Assembly (NCBI GenBank): GCA_041545745.1
Contig: CP168152.1
Coordinates: 1,796,001 to 1,860,000 of the forward strand
From: Stenotrophomonas indicatrix
GTDB taxonomy: Bacteria > Pseudomonadota > Gammaproteobacteria > Xanthomonadales > Xanthomonadaceae
DNA length: 64,000 nucleotides
Direction: 5' to 3'
Shown: one piece after another, positions 33,758-43,289 of the stretch
Layout of the letters: the number at the start of each line of letters is the position of its first letter
How positions within the stretch are numbered: the first letter of the stretch is position 1
The notes under the pieces: generated by a model
What the model saw: only the letters and a program-made list of their open reading frames with translations
Told to the model about the DNA's origin: nothing
The model's database searches: none
Made by a program: the position numbers and the translations under genes

Positions 33758-35548
33758 TCAATCGATGAACTGCAGGCGTGCAAGCTCGGCATACAGGCCG
33801 CCTTCAGCCAACAGCTCCGCATGCGTTCCCTCGGCCACGATGCGACCGTGGTCCATCACTACGATGCGGTCGGCCTTCAGCACGGTCGCCAACCGGTGGG
33901 CGATGACTACCGTAGTGCGCCCGGCCATCAGTCGTTCCAGTGCCTGCTGCACGCCATGTTCGCTCTGCGCGTCCAGCGCACTGGTGGCTTCGTCGAGCAG
34001 CAGGATCGGTGCGTCCTTCAGCAAGGCACGGGCGATCGCCACGCGCTGCTGCTGGCCACCGGACAGGCGGGCACCACGCTCACCCAGTTCGCTGTCGTAG
34101 CCCTCCGGCAGCGCACGCAGGAAGGCGTCGGCCTCGGCGGCGCGGGCTGCATCTTCGACCTCGGCGTCGCTGGCCTCCAGCCGGCCATAGCGGATGTTGT
34201 CGCGTGCGCTGGAAGCAAACAATGTCGGTTGCTGCGGCACCAGCGCGAGCTGTGCGCGAAGTTCGGCCGGATCGACGTCGCGCACATCGATGCCGTCCAC
34301 GCGGATGCGGCCGGCTGCCGGATCGTGGAAGCGCAGCAGCATAGACAGCACCGTGCTCTTGCCGGCGCCTGATGGGCCGACCAGAGCGACGGTTTCACCC
34401 GGTCGCACGTGCAGGTTGAAATGGTCCAGTGCGGCCTGGTCCGGTCGCTGCGGGTAGTTGAACACCACGTCGTCGAAGTGGATTTCGCCACGCAGCGGCT
34501 GTGGCAGCGCACGCGGCTTGGCCGGCGCACGGATCTCGATGTCTTCCTGCAGCAGCTCGCCGATGCGGCCCATGCCGCCGGACGCGCGCTGCAGTTCATT
34601 CCACACTTCGGCCAGCGCACCCACCGAGCCGCCGCCGATCAGTGCGTACAGCACGAACTGGCCCAGGGTGCCAGCGCTGAGGCGCCCGTCGATGACGTCG
34701 TGCGCGCCCAGCCACAACACGCCGACAATCGCGCCGAACACCAGCAGGATGGCGCTGGCGGTGACCAGCGATTGCGCGCCGATGCGCCGGCGCGCGGCAC
34801 GGATCGCATCGCCCAGCGCATGGTCGAAGCGGCCGCGCTCATAGGGCTCGCGCGCATGCGCCTGCACGGTGCGCACCGCGCCCAGCGTTTCGCTGGCCAG
34901 GCTGTTGGCATCGGCGATGCGGTCCTGGCTGCTGCGCGCGATGGTGCGCAGCTTGCGCGCGCCGATGATGATTGGCAGCACCGCCAGCGGGATGCCGAGC
35001 AGTGACCAGGCGGCCAACCGCGGGCTGGTGACGAACAGCATCGCCAGGCTGCCAACCACGGTGACGCTGCTGCGCAGCGCCACGGACATGGTCGAGCCGA
35101 CCACGCTGCGCAGCAGTTCACTGTCGGCGGTCAGGCGCGAAACCAGTTCGCCGCTGCGGCTGCGGTCGTGGAAGCCGGCGCCGAGCTGTATCAGGTGCGC
35201 GTACAGGCGGCTGCGCAGATCCGCCACGACCTTCTCGCCGAGCAACGAAACAAAGTAGAAACGCGCGGCCGTCGCCAACGCCAGCACCACCGCGACCAGC
35301 ATCAGCAGCGCAAAGGCACGGTTGATCTGGCCACCGCTACTGAAGCCGTGGTCGATCATCTGCTTCACGGCCGGTGGCAGGCTCAGGGTCGCCGCCGAAG
35401 AAACGGCCAGGGCCAGCAGCCAGGCGCTGAACAAGCCGCTGTGGCGGCGCACGAACGGCCACAGCGTGCGCAGGCTGCCGAGGCGGCGCAGCGGCGGGGA
35501 AGCCGGATCGGTAGCCGGTGCGTCCTTGTCAGTCATCGAGGGGGTCAT
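33758..35548 (-). CDS. ABC transporter, fused permease and ATPase (MsbA/exporter type)
   Basis: The product of about 596 aa is a half-transporter. The N-terminal part has six membrane helices (for example LFSAWLLALAVSSAATLSL); the C-terminal ABC domain has Walker A VGPSGAGKSTVLSMLL, signature LSGGQQQRVAIARALL and Walker B PILLLDEATSALD followed by VVIAHRLATV. The domain order matches lipid or drug exporters such as MsbA. Substrate unknown. The start overlaps the yigZ 3' end; ATG at 35548 or 35536 are both possible. Confidence 0.88.
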   Translation of the reverse strand: MTPSMTDKDAPATDPASPPLRRLGSLRTLWPFVRRHSGLFSAWLLALAVSSAATLSLPPAVKQMIDHGFSSGGQINRAFALLMLVAVVLALATAARFYFVSLLGEKVVADLRSRLYAHLIQLGAGFHDRSRSGELVSRLTADSELLRSVVGSTMSVALRSSVTVVGSLAMLFVTSPRLAAWSLLGIPLAVLPIIIGARKLRTIARSSQDRIADANSLASETLGAVRTVQAHAREPYERGRFDHALGDAIRAARRRIGAQSLVTASAILLVFGAIVGVLWLGAHDVIDGRLSAGTLGQFVLYALIGGGSVGALAEVWNELQRASGGMGRIGELLQEDIEIRAPAKPRALPQPLRGEIHFDDVVFNYPQRPDQAALDHFNLHVRPGETVALVGPSGAGKSTVLSMLLRFHDPAAGRIRVDGIDVRDVDPAELRAQLALVPQQPTLFASSARDNIRYGRLEASDAEVEDAARAAEADAFLRALPEGYDSELGERGARLSGGQQQRVAIARALLKDAPILLLDEATSALDAQSEHGVQQALERLMAGRTTVVIAHRLATVLKADRIVVMDHGRIVAEGTHAELLAEGGLYAELARLQFID

Positions 35549-36125
35549 CTTGGATACGGATACGATCACGGGTGGCGTCGCGCAGGCGGATTTTCAATGC
35601 GTCGACCTGGTCTGCGGGCAATTCCACCCGTAATCTCACCCCGTTGGCATCGAACTGTTCATCACGCTTTTCAGCGGCATGGGCGGGCAGGGCCGCGTGC
35701 AGCGCGCCCAGGTCCTCGAATCCGGCAAGCAGCTGCAGCCGCGCCATCGCGACCAGCGGCAGGCGTGGCGCGGTGCGCAGGCATTCGGCAGCGGCGCCGC
35801 CGTACGCGCGGACCAAGCCACCGGCGCCCAGCTTGATGCCCCCGAACCAGCGGGTGACCACCACCATCACCCGGTCGAATCCCTGGCCATCAATAGCTGC
35901 CAGGATCGGCCGGCCTGCGGTGCCGGCCGGTTCGCCATCGTCGCTGGAGCGATAGTCCTGGCCGTGCCGGTAGGCCCAGCAGTTGTGGGTCGCATCGGCC
36001 ACGGCCACGTCCTGCAGAAATGCCAGTGCAGCAGACGCACCTTCGATCGGCGCGGCATGCGCGATGAAGCGGCTGTGCTTGACGTCCAGGGTGTGGCTGA
36101 CCGGTTGGGCGAGGGTATCGGACAT
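35529..36125 (-). CDS. yigZ: YigZ/IMPACT family protein
   Basis: The 198-aa protein has the UPF0029/IMPACT N-terminal domain (KHSRFIAHAAPI, DATHNCWAYRHG, SDDGEPAGTAGRPIL, VVVTRWFGGIKLGAGGLVRA, family hallmarks) and a C-terminal DUF1949 domain. Biochemical role is unsettled; eukaryotic IMPACT regulates translation control. Start at MSDTLAQ with MKGM three residues upstream as alternative. It is translationally coupled to the ABC exporter gene. Confidence 0.9.
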   Translation of the reverse strand: MSDTLAQPVSHTLDVKHSRFIAHAAPIEGASAALAFLQDVAVADATHNCWAYRHGQDYRSSDDGEPAGTAGRPILAAIDGQGFDRVMVVVTRWFGGIKLGAGGLVRAYGGAAAECLRTAPRLPLVAMARLQLLAGFEDLGALHAALPAHAAEKRDEQFDANGVRLRVELPADQVDALKIRLRDATRDRIRIQDDPLDD

Positions 36126-36159
36126 TCCCTTCATTCTACGGGCTTGCCGTCGACGTGCT

Positions 36160-37155
36160 TCAGTCGTCCAGCAATGGCCGCACATCCTTTGGCAGGCGCG
36201 CCTCTGGATAGGTCTGCAGGTAACGCTCCAGGCTCGCCCGGGCCAGGTCGCGCTGGCCGGCGTCGCGACGCTCGCGGATCTTCTGCAGCCATTGCCGGCG
36301 GGGCAGCCCGGCGTCGGCCTGCACTTCAGCCTGCACGGCCTCCGCGCTGAGGCCTGCATCGCTGGCGCGGCGCATGACGCCAGGTGCGGTTCTGCCGGCT
36401 GCGTCCTGCTTGGCCGCAGTGAGCGCGATGCGGTCTTCGGCCGTGGCCTGTGTGGAGAGCGCTGCTTCTGCCGTTGCTGCGGTGGCCTTGCGCGCCCTCA
36501 TCGCCGCGGCAGGAACCGCCGGTGCCGCTGCAGATGCAGGCGCCGAATAGGCTTCGGGTGCGGCTGGCGCTGCCGCAGGCATCGCAGGCGCGGCAAAGGC
36601 CGTGTCAGCGGCAGGCGAAGGTGGCGGCGCAGGCGCAGGCGCCATCGTCGGGGCAGGCACCTGCCGTGGTGCGGCGGGCGCAGGTTTCGGCACGTCTGCA
36701 ATGGCCGGTGCCGGAGCCGGCGCTGCCTCAGCCGCCGCAGGTGCCGGTGCTGCTGTCGGTGCAGGTGCCGGTTCGGTGGCTGCGACATCGGCGGCCGCAC
36801 TGTCGTGGGCCGTGCCTTCGGCGCTCGCATCGGCGGCCATTTCCCGTGCAGCCGGCGCGGTGGCAACTGCCTCCGCAGGGGCCGACGGCGGCTCTGGACG
36901 CATCTGCCAGGCGATGCCGACGGCGAACACCGTCGATGCGGCCACGCCGAATACGGCCGGCCAGCGGCGGCGCGGTCGCAGCGTGCGCGGTGCCACCGGG
37001 GGCGGGGTCGCCTCGCGTGCTGGCGTGTCCACGGCCGCACGCGCAGCGGCCAGGATCGCCGCGTCCAGCGTCGGCGGAGGGCCCTGTTCAGCGCGTCGCC
37101 CAAGCAAGCGTGCCAGCTCGCGTTCTTCCGGGGTCAGGGGATCGTCTCGGTTCAT
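36160..37155 (-). CDS. Putative membrane-anchored anti-sigma factor, Ala/Pro-rich
   Basis: The 331-aa product has an acidic N-terminal segment (MNRDDPLTPEERELARLLGR), one membrane helix at about residues 66-82 (WPAVFGVAASTVFAVGIAW) and a long periplasmic stretch of Ala, Pro and Ala-Pro repeats (about residues 85-230) before a charged helical end (WLQKIRERRDAGQRDLARAS). The start overlaps the sigma-factor stop (ATGA), as expected for a sigma/anti-sigma pair. The low-complexity part probably acts as spacer. The target is the upstream ECF sigma by context only. Confidence 0.7.
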   Translation of the reverse strand: MNRDDPLTPEERELARLLGRRAEQGPPPTLDAAILAAARAAVDTPAREATPPPVAPRTLRPRRRWPAVFGVAASTVFAVGIAWQMRPEPPSAPAEAVATAPAAREMAADASAEGTAHDSAAADVAATEPAPAPTAAPAPAAAEAAPAPAPAIADVPKPAPAAPRQVPAPTMAPAPAPPPSPAADTAFAAPAMPAAAPAAPEAYSAPASAAAPAVPAAAMRARKATAATAEAALSTQATAEDRIALTAAKQDAAGRTAPGVMRRASDAGLSAEAVQAEVQADAGLPRRQWLQKIRERRDAGQRDLARASLERYLQTYPEARLPKDVRPLLDD

Positions 37156-37820
37156 GCGTTCAGTCCCGCACGCAGCTTGTCCATCGCATAGCGCAGCCGC
37201 GATTTCACGGTTTCCCGGCCAACGCCGGTGATCTGGCCGATCTCCTCCAGGCTCAGTTCCTGTTCCAGCCGCAGCTGCAGCACTTCACGCTGTTCTGCGG
37301 GCAGCTCTTCCATCGCCAGTTGGATGCGGCGACGTTGTTCGAATTCGGACAGTTCCGCTTCCGGGGTCTGCCCATCCTCCAGCGCGGCCAGGCGCAGATC
37401 GGCATCGGCCGGTGCAGGGGGGCGATGGCGGGCGGCGCGCCAGTAGTCGTTCAGGCGGTTGTGGGCGATGCGGAACAGCCAGGTGCTGAAGGCCGCGTCG
37501 GCCTGCCAGCCTGCCCGCGCGCTGATCACCCGTTGCCAGACGTCCTGGAACATCTCCTCGGCCAGCGCGGTGTCGCGCAGTTGCCGCAGCAGGAAGCCGA
37601 ACAGGCGCTTGCGATGACGTGCATACAGGCTTTCGAACGCGTGCACGTCACCGGCGGCCCAGGCCAGCATCAAGGCTTCATCGGTTGGCAGGGCGCTGGC
37701 ATCCACGCCGTACAGGGTAAGCCCTGCAGGCAATGGCGCATAGCCGGCGATGGTGTGGGAGAGGGCGACGGTCACGGCGGGAATCAGGAGAAGATCGACA
37801 GGAAAAACGCCCGACGGCAC
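37152..37820 (-). CDS. ECF-type RNA polymerase sigma factor
   Basis: The 222-aa protein has sigma region 2 (HAFESLYARHRKRLFGFLLR, LAEEMFQDVWQRVI, FSTWLFRIAHNRLNDYWR) and region 4 (MEELPAEQREVLQLRLEQE, LSLEEIGQITGVGRETVKSR). The N-terminal 50 residues are unlike ECF sigma factors, so the real start is probably downstream. It overlaps the gene for a putative anti-sigma factor. Promoter targets are unknown. It is divergent from the GGDEF/EAL gene. Confidence 0.85.
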   Translation of the reverse strand: MPSGVFPVDLLLIPAVTVALSHTIAGYAPLPAGLTLYGVDASALPTDEALMLAWAAGDVHAFESLYARHRKRLFGFLLRQLRDTALAEEMFQDVWQRVISARAGWQADAAFSTWLFRIAHNRLNDYWRAARHRPPAPADADLRLAALEDGQTPEAELSEFEQRRRIQLAMEELPAEQREVLQLRLEQELSLEEIGQITGVGRETVKSRLRYAMDKLRAGLNA

Positions 37821-37917
37821 GTTTCGGGGTTACCGGGCTTCCATTGCCCCCCGGGTGGCGCGTTATGCTCGGTAATTCAGGGGAGGCGGCGCTCAGGCGG
37901 CGCCAAGAGAACGTCAT

Positions 37918-40764
37918 TTGTCCACCGAAGCCGACCGCGCGCTGGAAGCGTCCCACAACGAGCCCGTGCTGAGCGCGGCGCTGGTGCGCGCGCTGCATGC
38001 GCTGCTGCCGGAAACGGCGGTCGTGCGCGTCGGTTGGGACGATCCGCAGCTCGGCAGCGGGCAGGGCGGTTGGCCGATCGGTGGCAGCGGCGAGGACGTC
38101 TGGCAGCCCCTGGCCGACCATGCCGAAGGCCGTCATGGCTGGGAGTACGACGGTGCTCGGCTGCTGCTGTCGGTGCACGGGGCGACACCCTCTCCGGCCT
38201 GGTGGGGGCTGGCCCGGCAGGCCATGGAGCTGGCCTTGCAGCGCGACCGCCAGGCGGGTCAGATCAAGGCGCTGGAACAGGCCGAGCGGTTGCAGCAGGC
38301 CTTGTTCCAGATTGCCGACCTGGCCGGTGCCGACCTGGAAATGGGCGAGATGCTGCGCCACGTGCATGGCGTGCTGGGCACCCTGATGTATGCGCAGAAC
38401 TGTTACATCGTCGAGTATGACGATGCCCGCCGGCAGATCCGCTTCCTGTACTTCGCCGACCAGGTCGATGACTTCGTTGCCGATCCTGCACAGGGCTACG
38501 ACATCGACCAGATGCCGCGCAGCCTGACAGTGGCGTTGCTGCGGCATGGCCGGCCGCTGAGCGGGCCTTCGCGCGAACTGCTGGCGCGGGTAGACCAGGA
38601 GCACGATCCGCAGCGCGGCCCGGAAAGCCTGGACTGGCTGGGCGTGCCGATGCTGCGCGATGGCCGCGTGTGCGGTGCGATCGTGGTGCAGAGTTACGAG
38701 CACGCCGATCGCTACGGCGAAGCCGAACGGGCGCTGCTGGGTTTTGTTGCCCAGCACGTGCAGACCGCCATGGACCGCCGCCAGGCGCAGGTGCGGCTGG
38801 AGCAGCAGGTGGAACGGCGCACGCAGGAGCTGCAGCGCGCCAATTCGAGCCTGCAGGATGAAGTGGCCGAGCGCCGCCGCGCCGAGCAGCTGCAGACCGC
38901 GCTGTACAACATCGCCGAAATGGCGATGTCGGCCGACAGCCTGGCGCAGTTCTACGGACAGGTACACGGCGTGGTCGGGCGCTTGCTGGATGCGCGCAAT
39001 TTCTATATCGCGCTGGTCAATGCCGATGGCGATGGGCTGGATTTCGTCTATTCGGTCGACGAGCACAACGCGAGTCGTGTACCGCGCGCGTTCAGTCGCG
39101 GCTTGACCGAGTATGTGGTCCGCCATCGTCGGCCCTTGCTGGCCTCGCGTGCGCAGATCGACGCGCTGCTGGAAACCGGCGAGGTGCGCGAATCCGGCGC
39201 ACGTTCGCAGTGCTGGCTCGGCGTGCCGTTGCTGCGCGACGACGAAGTGGTCGGCGCGATCGTGGTGCAGAGTTACACCGAGCAGATCGCCTTCAGCGTG
39301 CATGACCAGCGCCTGCTGATCTTCGTTGCGCAGAACATCGGTACCGGTCTTGCGCGCCAGCGCGACCAGCAACGACTGCGCTCGGCGCATGCCGAGCTGG
39401 AAAAGCGGGTGGAGGAGCGCACCCGCGAACTGGGCGAGGTCAACGAAAAGCTGCTGGGCCAGATCGCCGAGCGCCTGCGCGCCGAGCAGCGACTGACCCA
39501 CCAGGCCATGCACGACGCGCTGACCGGACTGCCCAATCGCCTGCACCTGCTGGACAGGCTGCAGGATGCGCTGGCGCTGGCCCGGCGCGAAGGTGGCCCG
39601 GTGTTCGCGGTGCTGTTCCTGGACCTTGATCGCTTCAAGCTGGTCAACGACAGCATCGGTCACGCCGCCGGCGATCGCCTGCTGGTGGAAGTGGCCAAGC
39701 GCATCGTATCCATGGCCGGCGACAACGATGTGGTGGCGCGCCTGGGCGGCGATGAGTTCGCTGTGCTGCTGCACTGTCCGGAGGGCCTGGCACAGGCGCT
39801 GGATTTCGGCCAGCGGCTGTTGCTGGCGCTGCAGGAATCGATGTGGATCGCCGGTCGCGAGCTGTTCCCCTCCGGCAGCCTGGGCATCGCCTTGTGGAAC
39901 CCGCGCTATCGCACCGGCGAGGAACTGCTGCGTGATGCCGATGCGGCGATGTACCGGGCCAAGGCCCAGGGCCACGACCGCTGCTCGATCTTCGATGAGG
40001 AGATGCGCGAGCAGGCGCTGCGCAGCCTGGATCTTGAGGCCGACCTGCGGCGGGCGATCAACAACCGTGATTTCGTGCCGTTCTACCAGCCGATCGTGCG
40101 CCTGTCCGACGGCGAGGTGGTCGGCCACGAGGCCCTGCTGCGCTGGAAGCACGAGCGCCGTGGCCTGCTGCTGCCAGGCGCGTTTCTGGAACTGGGCGAG
40201 GAAAGTGGCCTGATCGAACAGGTCGACTGGCTGATCTATGAGCAGGTCATTGCTGGCCTTGCCGACGGCGGGCGTGGCTATGTGTCGGTCAACGTGTCGC
40301 CACGGCATTTCCGCTCCGCCGAGTTCAGCGGGCGGCTGTATGGCTTGCTGGAGGCGTGCAACGCGGACCCGCGGAGGCTGCGCCTGGAGATCACCGAGGT
40401 CGCGCTGCTCGACGATGGTCCGCATACGCTGCACATCCTCAAGGGCCTGCGAGAACGCGGCATCCAGGTGCAGCTGGATGATTTCGGCACGGGCTTCTCG
40501 GCGCTGTCCTACCTGCACCGTTTCCCGATCAGCACGTTGAAGATCGACCAGAGCTTCATTGCCGGCCTGCACGGCCCGGAGGCGCAGAGCACGCGCGCGC
40601 TGGTTGAAGGCGTGCTGTCGCTGGCACGCACGCTGGGCATCGAGACGATCGGCGAGGGCATCGAGACCGAGGCGCAGCGTGACACGCTGTTCGAGCTCGG
40701 CTGCGACTACGGCCAGGGCTACCTGCTGGGCCGACCGGCACCGTGGACGCGCGCGGCAGCCTGA
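37918..40764 (+). CDS. GAF-GAF-GGDEF-EAL protein (c-di-GMP metabolism)
   Basis: The 948-aa protein starts at TTG. Two GAF-like sensor domains (roughly residues 125-300 and 335-480) are joined by coiled coils (QQVERRTQELQRANSSLQDE, KRVEERTRELGEVNEKLLGQ). The GGDEF domain has an intact active site (RLGGDEFAVLLH, near residue 610) and the EAL domain also (VGHEALLRWKH near 735, plus DDFGTGFSALSYL). Both cyclase and phosphodiesterase activities look possible. No membrane helix, so cytoplasmic. The GAF ligand is unknown. Confidence 0.9.
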   Translation: MSTEADRALEASHNEPVLSAALVRALHALLPETAVVRVGWDDPQLGSGQGGWPIGGSGEDVWQPLADHAEGRHGWEYDGARLLLSVHGATPSPAWWGLARQAMELALQRDRQAGQIKALEQAERLQQALFQIADLAGADLEMGEMLRHVHGVLGTLMYAQNCYIVEYDDARRQIRFLYFADQVDDFVADPAQGYDIDQMPRSLTVALLRHGRPLSGPSRELLARVDQEHDPQRGPESLDWLGVPMLRDGRVCGAIVVQSYEHADRYGEAERALLGFVAQHVQTAMDRRQAQVRLEQQVERRTQELQRANSSLQDEVAERRRAEQLQTALYNIAEMAMSADSLAQFYGQVHGVVGRLLDARNFYIALVNADGDGLDFVYSVDEHNASRVPRAFSRGLTEYVVRHRRPLLASRAQIDALLETGEVRESGARSQCWLGVPLLRDDEVVGAIVVQSYTEQIAFSVHDQRLLIFVAQNIGTGLARQRDQQRLRSAHAELEKRVEERTRELGEVNEKLLGQIAERLRAEQRLTHQAMHDALTGLPNRLHLLDRLQDALALARREGGPVFAVLFLDLDRFKLVNDSIGHAAGDRLLVEVAKRIVSMAGDNDVVARLGGDEFAVLLHCPEGLAQALDFGQRLLLALQESMWIAGRELFPSGSLGIALWNPRYRTGEELLRDADAAMYRAKAQGHDRCSIFDEEMREQALRSLDLEADLRRAINNRDFVPFYQPIVRLSDGEVVGHEALLRWKHERRGLLLPGAFLELGEESGLIEQVDWLIYEQVIAGLADGGRGYVSVNVSPRHFRSAEFSGRLYGLLEACNADPRRLRLEITEVALLDDGPHTLHILKGLRERGIQVQLDDFGTGFSALSYLHRFPISTLKIDQSFIAGLHGPEAQSTRALVEGVLSLARTLGIETIGEGIETEAQRDTLFELGCDYGQGYLLGRPAPWTRAAA

Positions 40765-40783
40765 GCCACCGCGCACACAGTCT

Positions 40784-41377
40784 TCAACGCAGCGCCGCGC
40801 GGCGCTTCTCGTCGATCCACTTCGAGGCCTGGGCCGGCTGGTAGTTCTTCATCCAGGTCAGCATTTCCTCGATATCCGAGCCGTACCACAGGTCCTGGCG
40901 TTGCTCGGGGTGCAGGAAGCGCTCTTCCACCATGCGATCGATCATGCCGATCAGCGGTGCGTAGAAGCCGTCCACATCAAGAAACGCGCAGGGCTTGTTG
41001 CCGATGCCGAGCTGGCGCCAGGTCAGCATCTCGAAGATCTCTTCCATCGTGCCGAAGCCGCCCGGCAGGGCGACGAAGCCATCGGAAAGATCGAACATGC
41101 GCGACTTGCGCTCATGCATCGAACCGACGATCTCCAGTTCGGTCAGGCCGCGATGGGCCACTTCCCAGTCGGCCAGCTGGCGCGGAATCACACCGGTGAC
41201 CTCACCGCCGGCGGCGAGCACGGCGTTGGCCACGGTGCCCATCAGGCCGACATTGCCGCCGCCGTACACAAGGCGCATGCCGTCGCGGGCGATGCGATCG
41301 CCCAGCGCAATGGCGCGTTCGGTGTAGACCGGCTTGCTGCCAGCGTTGGAACCGCAGTACACACAGATCGACTTCAT
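40784..41377 (-). CDS. LOG family protein (TIGR00730-type)
   Basis: The 197-aa protein begins MKSICVYCGSNAGSKPVY and contains GGGNVGLMG and the LOG signature LPGGFGTMEEIFEMLTW. LOG proteins cleave the ribose 5'-phosphate from nucleoside monophosphates, releasing a base (cytokinin-activating enzymes in plants, similar activity in some bacteria). Substrate in this organism unknown. It converges on the GGDEF/EAL gene. Confidence 0.88.
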   Translation of the reverse strand: MKSICVYCGSNAGSKPVYTERAIALGDRIARDGMRLVYGGGNVGLMGTVANAVLAAGGEVTGVIPRQLADWEVAHRGLTELEIVGSMHERKSRMFDLSDGFVALPGGFGTMEEIFEMLTWRQLGIGNKPCAFLDVDGFYAPLIGMIDRMVEERFLHPEQRQDLWYGSDIEEMLTWMKNYQPAQASKWIDEKRRAALR

Positions 41378-41483
41378 GGATCTTCCTGTCTTGGCCGGAA
41401 ACGAAAACGCCCCGCCGTCGACCAGTGGAGCCGGTCGCAGGGCGGGGTGTCCGGGCAATTATGAGGCCTTGCGCTTGCTTCCT

Positions 41484-41508
41484 GTAGAGCCGAGCCACGC
41501 TCGGCTGC
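41484..41508 (+). repeat. GTAG-type repeat
   Basis: GTAG-AGCCGAGC-CAC-GCTCGGCT, the same stem as at 16940, between the 5' side of the LOG gene and the 3' end of the aminotransferase gene. Confidence 0.7.
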
Positions 41509-41546
41509 TCTCCGTTCATACCGCGCAGACGCCCATAGGTGGGCCG

Positions 41547-43043
41547 TTACGCAGCGGCAGCCTGCTCGCGGCGGGGACCTTCACGCAGGGCGCGGCCCAC
41601 CATGCTCACCAGCAGGTCCAGCTCGCTGCTGTCCATGCCGAAGTGCGGGGTGAAGCGCAGCGAGTTCTCGCCGCCGTGGATCACGTTGATGCCGTGCTGG
41701 CGCAGCCATTCCTCGGTGGAATTGGCGCCATAGCACTTGAACTGCGGCGCAAGCTCGCAGGAGAACAGCAGGCCGGTGCCCTGCACCTTGGTGATCAGGC
41801 CGCCCAGCTCGTTCTTCAGCTGCTCCAGTTTGCGCACCGCCTCGGCGCCACGCTCGGCAATCGCCGCGCGGACCTGCGGGGTCAGCTGGGCCAGGGTGGC
41901 GCAGGCCACGTCCAGCGCACGCGGGTTGCTGGTCATGGTGTTGCCATAGATGCCCTTGCGATACAGCTGCGCGGCGTGATCGGTCACTGCCAGCACCGAC
42001 AGCGGATACTGTGCAGCGTTCAGCGCCTTGGAATAGGTCTCCATGTCCGGCGCATCCAGGCCTTCGAAGCCCGGGTAGTCGACCACCGACAGCACACCGT
42101 GGGCGCGCAGGCCGGCCTGGATCGAGTCCAGCAGCAGCAGGCTGCCGTGGGCGCGGGTCAGTTCGCGCGCCAGTGCATAGAACGCCGGCGGCACGGAGCG
42201 GCCCGGGTCACCTTCGCCCATCACCGGTTCCAGGAACACCGCTTCGATGAACCAGTTGTTGTGCGCGGCATCCTCGAACACCTTGCGCAGGCCGGCCTCG
42301 TCGTACGGCGCGACGGTGATCACCGACTCCTCGCCACGGTAGCTGGCAAGGTGCTGCATGTAGGTCTTGCGGCTGGAATCGGAATACAGCGCCGGGCGGT
42401 CGGTACGGCCGTGGAAGCTGCCTTTGATGACCACGCGCTTGATCGCCGCACCGGCATGGCGGGCGCCCGGGTCGGTCTGCAGCTTGGCGTTGACGTCGGC
42501 GATGCGCGCAGCCAGGCCGACCGCTTCCGAACCGGAATTCAGGCACATGAAGCGCGTGAACGGGCAGCCGCCGCGGCGATGGCCGATCTCGGCCCGCAGC
42601 GCGCTGATGAAGCGCTGCTGGGACAGGCTGGGGGTCATGATGTTGGCCATCACCTGCGGCCGTGACATCGCTTCCATGACCGCATCGGGGGTGTGGCCGA
42701 AGCCGAGCATGCCGTAGCCACCGGCGTCGTACAGCACCGCGCCCTTCAGGGTGACCACCCACGGGCCGCGTGCGGCCAGCGCCACGTACGGGGTTACCGC
42801 ATCATCGGCGTAGAAATTAACGAAGCCGTCCTGCATGGCATCGATCTGCGCCTGCTCATCCTGTGCCAGCAGCGGCCCCAGCTCGGCCTGCACGCGCGCG
42901 AATTCGGCGGCGGCGGCATCGACCGCGGCAACCAGCTGCGGGTGGTTGTCGGCGAGGGCGGTCAGGGTTGCGTCATCCAGGCCGTTGGTGAGGCGGGTGC
43001 CGGGCTGGGCGCGGAGGGGGGCGAGGCGTTCGATGAAGCTCAT
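41547..43043 (-). CDS. Class-III PLP-dependent aminotransferase
   Basis: The 498-aa protein is a fold-type I aminotransferase of class III: FMCLNSGSEAVGLAARIADV, the PLP-ring region GSFHGRTDRPALYS, the acid in LLLLDSIQAGLRAHG and the Schiff-base lysine in METYSKALNAAQYPLS (Lys339), then GNTMTSNPRALDVA. A 110-residue N-terminal extension precedes the usual core. The substrate (lysine, ornithine or another omega-amine) cannot be told from text. A hairpin with T-rich tail lies in its leader. Confidence 0.82.
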   Translation of the reverse strand: MSFIERLAPLRAQPGTRLTNGLDDATLTALADNHPQLVAAVDAAAAEFARVQAELGPLLAQDEQAQIDAMQDGFVNFYADDAVTPYVALAARGPWVVTLKGAVLYDAGGYGMLGFGHTPDAVMEAMSRPQVMANIMTPSLSQQRFISALRAEIGHRRGGCPFTRFMCLNSGSEAVGLAARIADVNAKLQTDPGARHAGAAIKRVVIKGSFHGRTDRPALYSDSSRKTYMQHLASYRGEESVITVAPYDEAGLRKVFEDAAHNNWFIEAVFLEPVMGEGDPGRSVPPAFYALARELTRAHGSLLLLDSIQAGLRAHGVLSVVDYPGFEGLDAPDMETYSKALNAAQYPLSVLAVTDHAAQLYRKGIYGNTMTSNPRALDVACATLAQLTPQVRAAIAERGAEAVRKLEQLKNELGGLITKVQGTGLLFSCELAPQFKCYGANSTEEWLRQHGINVIHGGENSLRFTPHFGMDSSELDLLVSMVGRALREGPRREQAAAA

Positions 43044-43080
43044 TGCAGATCTCCTGAAACGTTGGGTCGCACGGGCCTTC

Positions 43081-43108
43081 AAAAGCAAAACGCGCGTCTT
43101 TACGCGCG
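43081..43108 (-). terminator. Hairpin with T-rich tail in the aminotransferase leader (attenuator candidate)
   Basis: On the minus strand CGCGCGT, AAAG, ACGCGCG is followed by TTTTGCTTTT. It lies about 40 bases before the aminotransferase ATG. No other minus-strand gene ends here, so a leader attenuator is a plausible reading. Two copies of TTTTGCGCGA upstream (near 43159 and 43201) might be operator half-sites. Confidence 0.4.
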
Positions 43109-43289
43109 CTTGGGGCGGGCTCGTGCAGCGGACTTCCTCGTCGATGCTAGCACTTGTTTTTTTGCGCGATAACCCCGCAAAAGACTGCTGCATAGCAGCA
43201 TTTTGCGCGACGTTTGGCCTCGCCCGTGCCGGCTCGCAGACGCTGGACGTACAATGCGCGCCATTGTCGACCTGTTGCCGTCCACTGCC

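Noticed and set aside
37678-40776. A 1032-codon minus-strand open frame opposite the GGDEF/EAL gene
   Set aside because: Same antisense composition; the plus strand has intact GGDEF and EAL motifs.
43091-43108. The CGCGCG hairpin as terminator of the plus-strand queA upstream region
   Set aside because: The T-run is on the minus strand side and no plus-strand gene ends before it.
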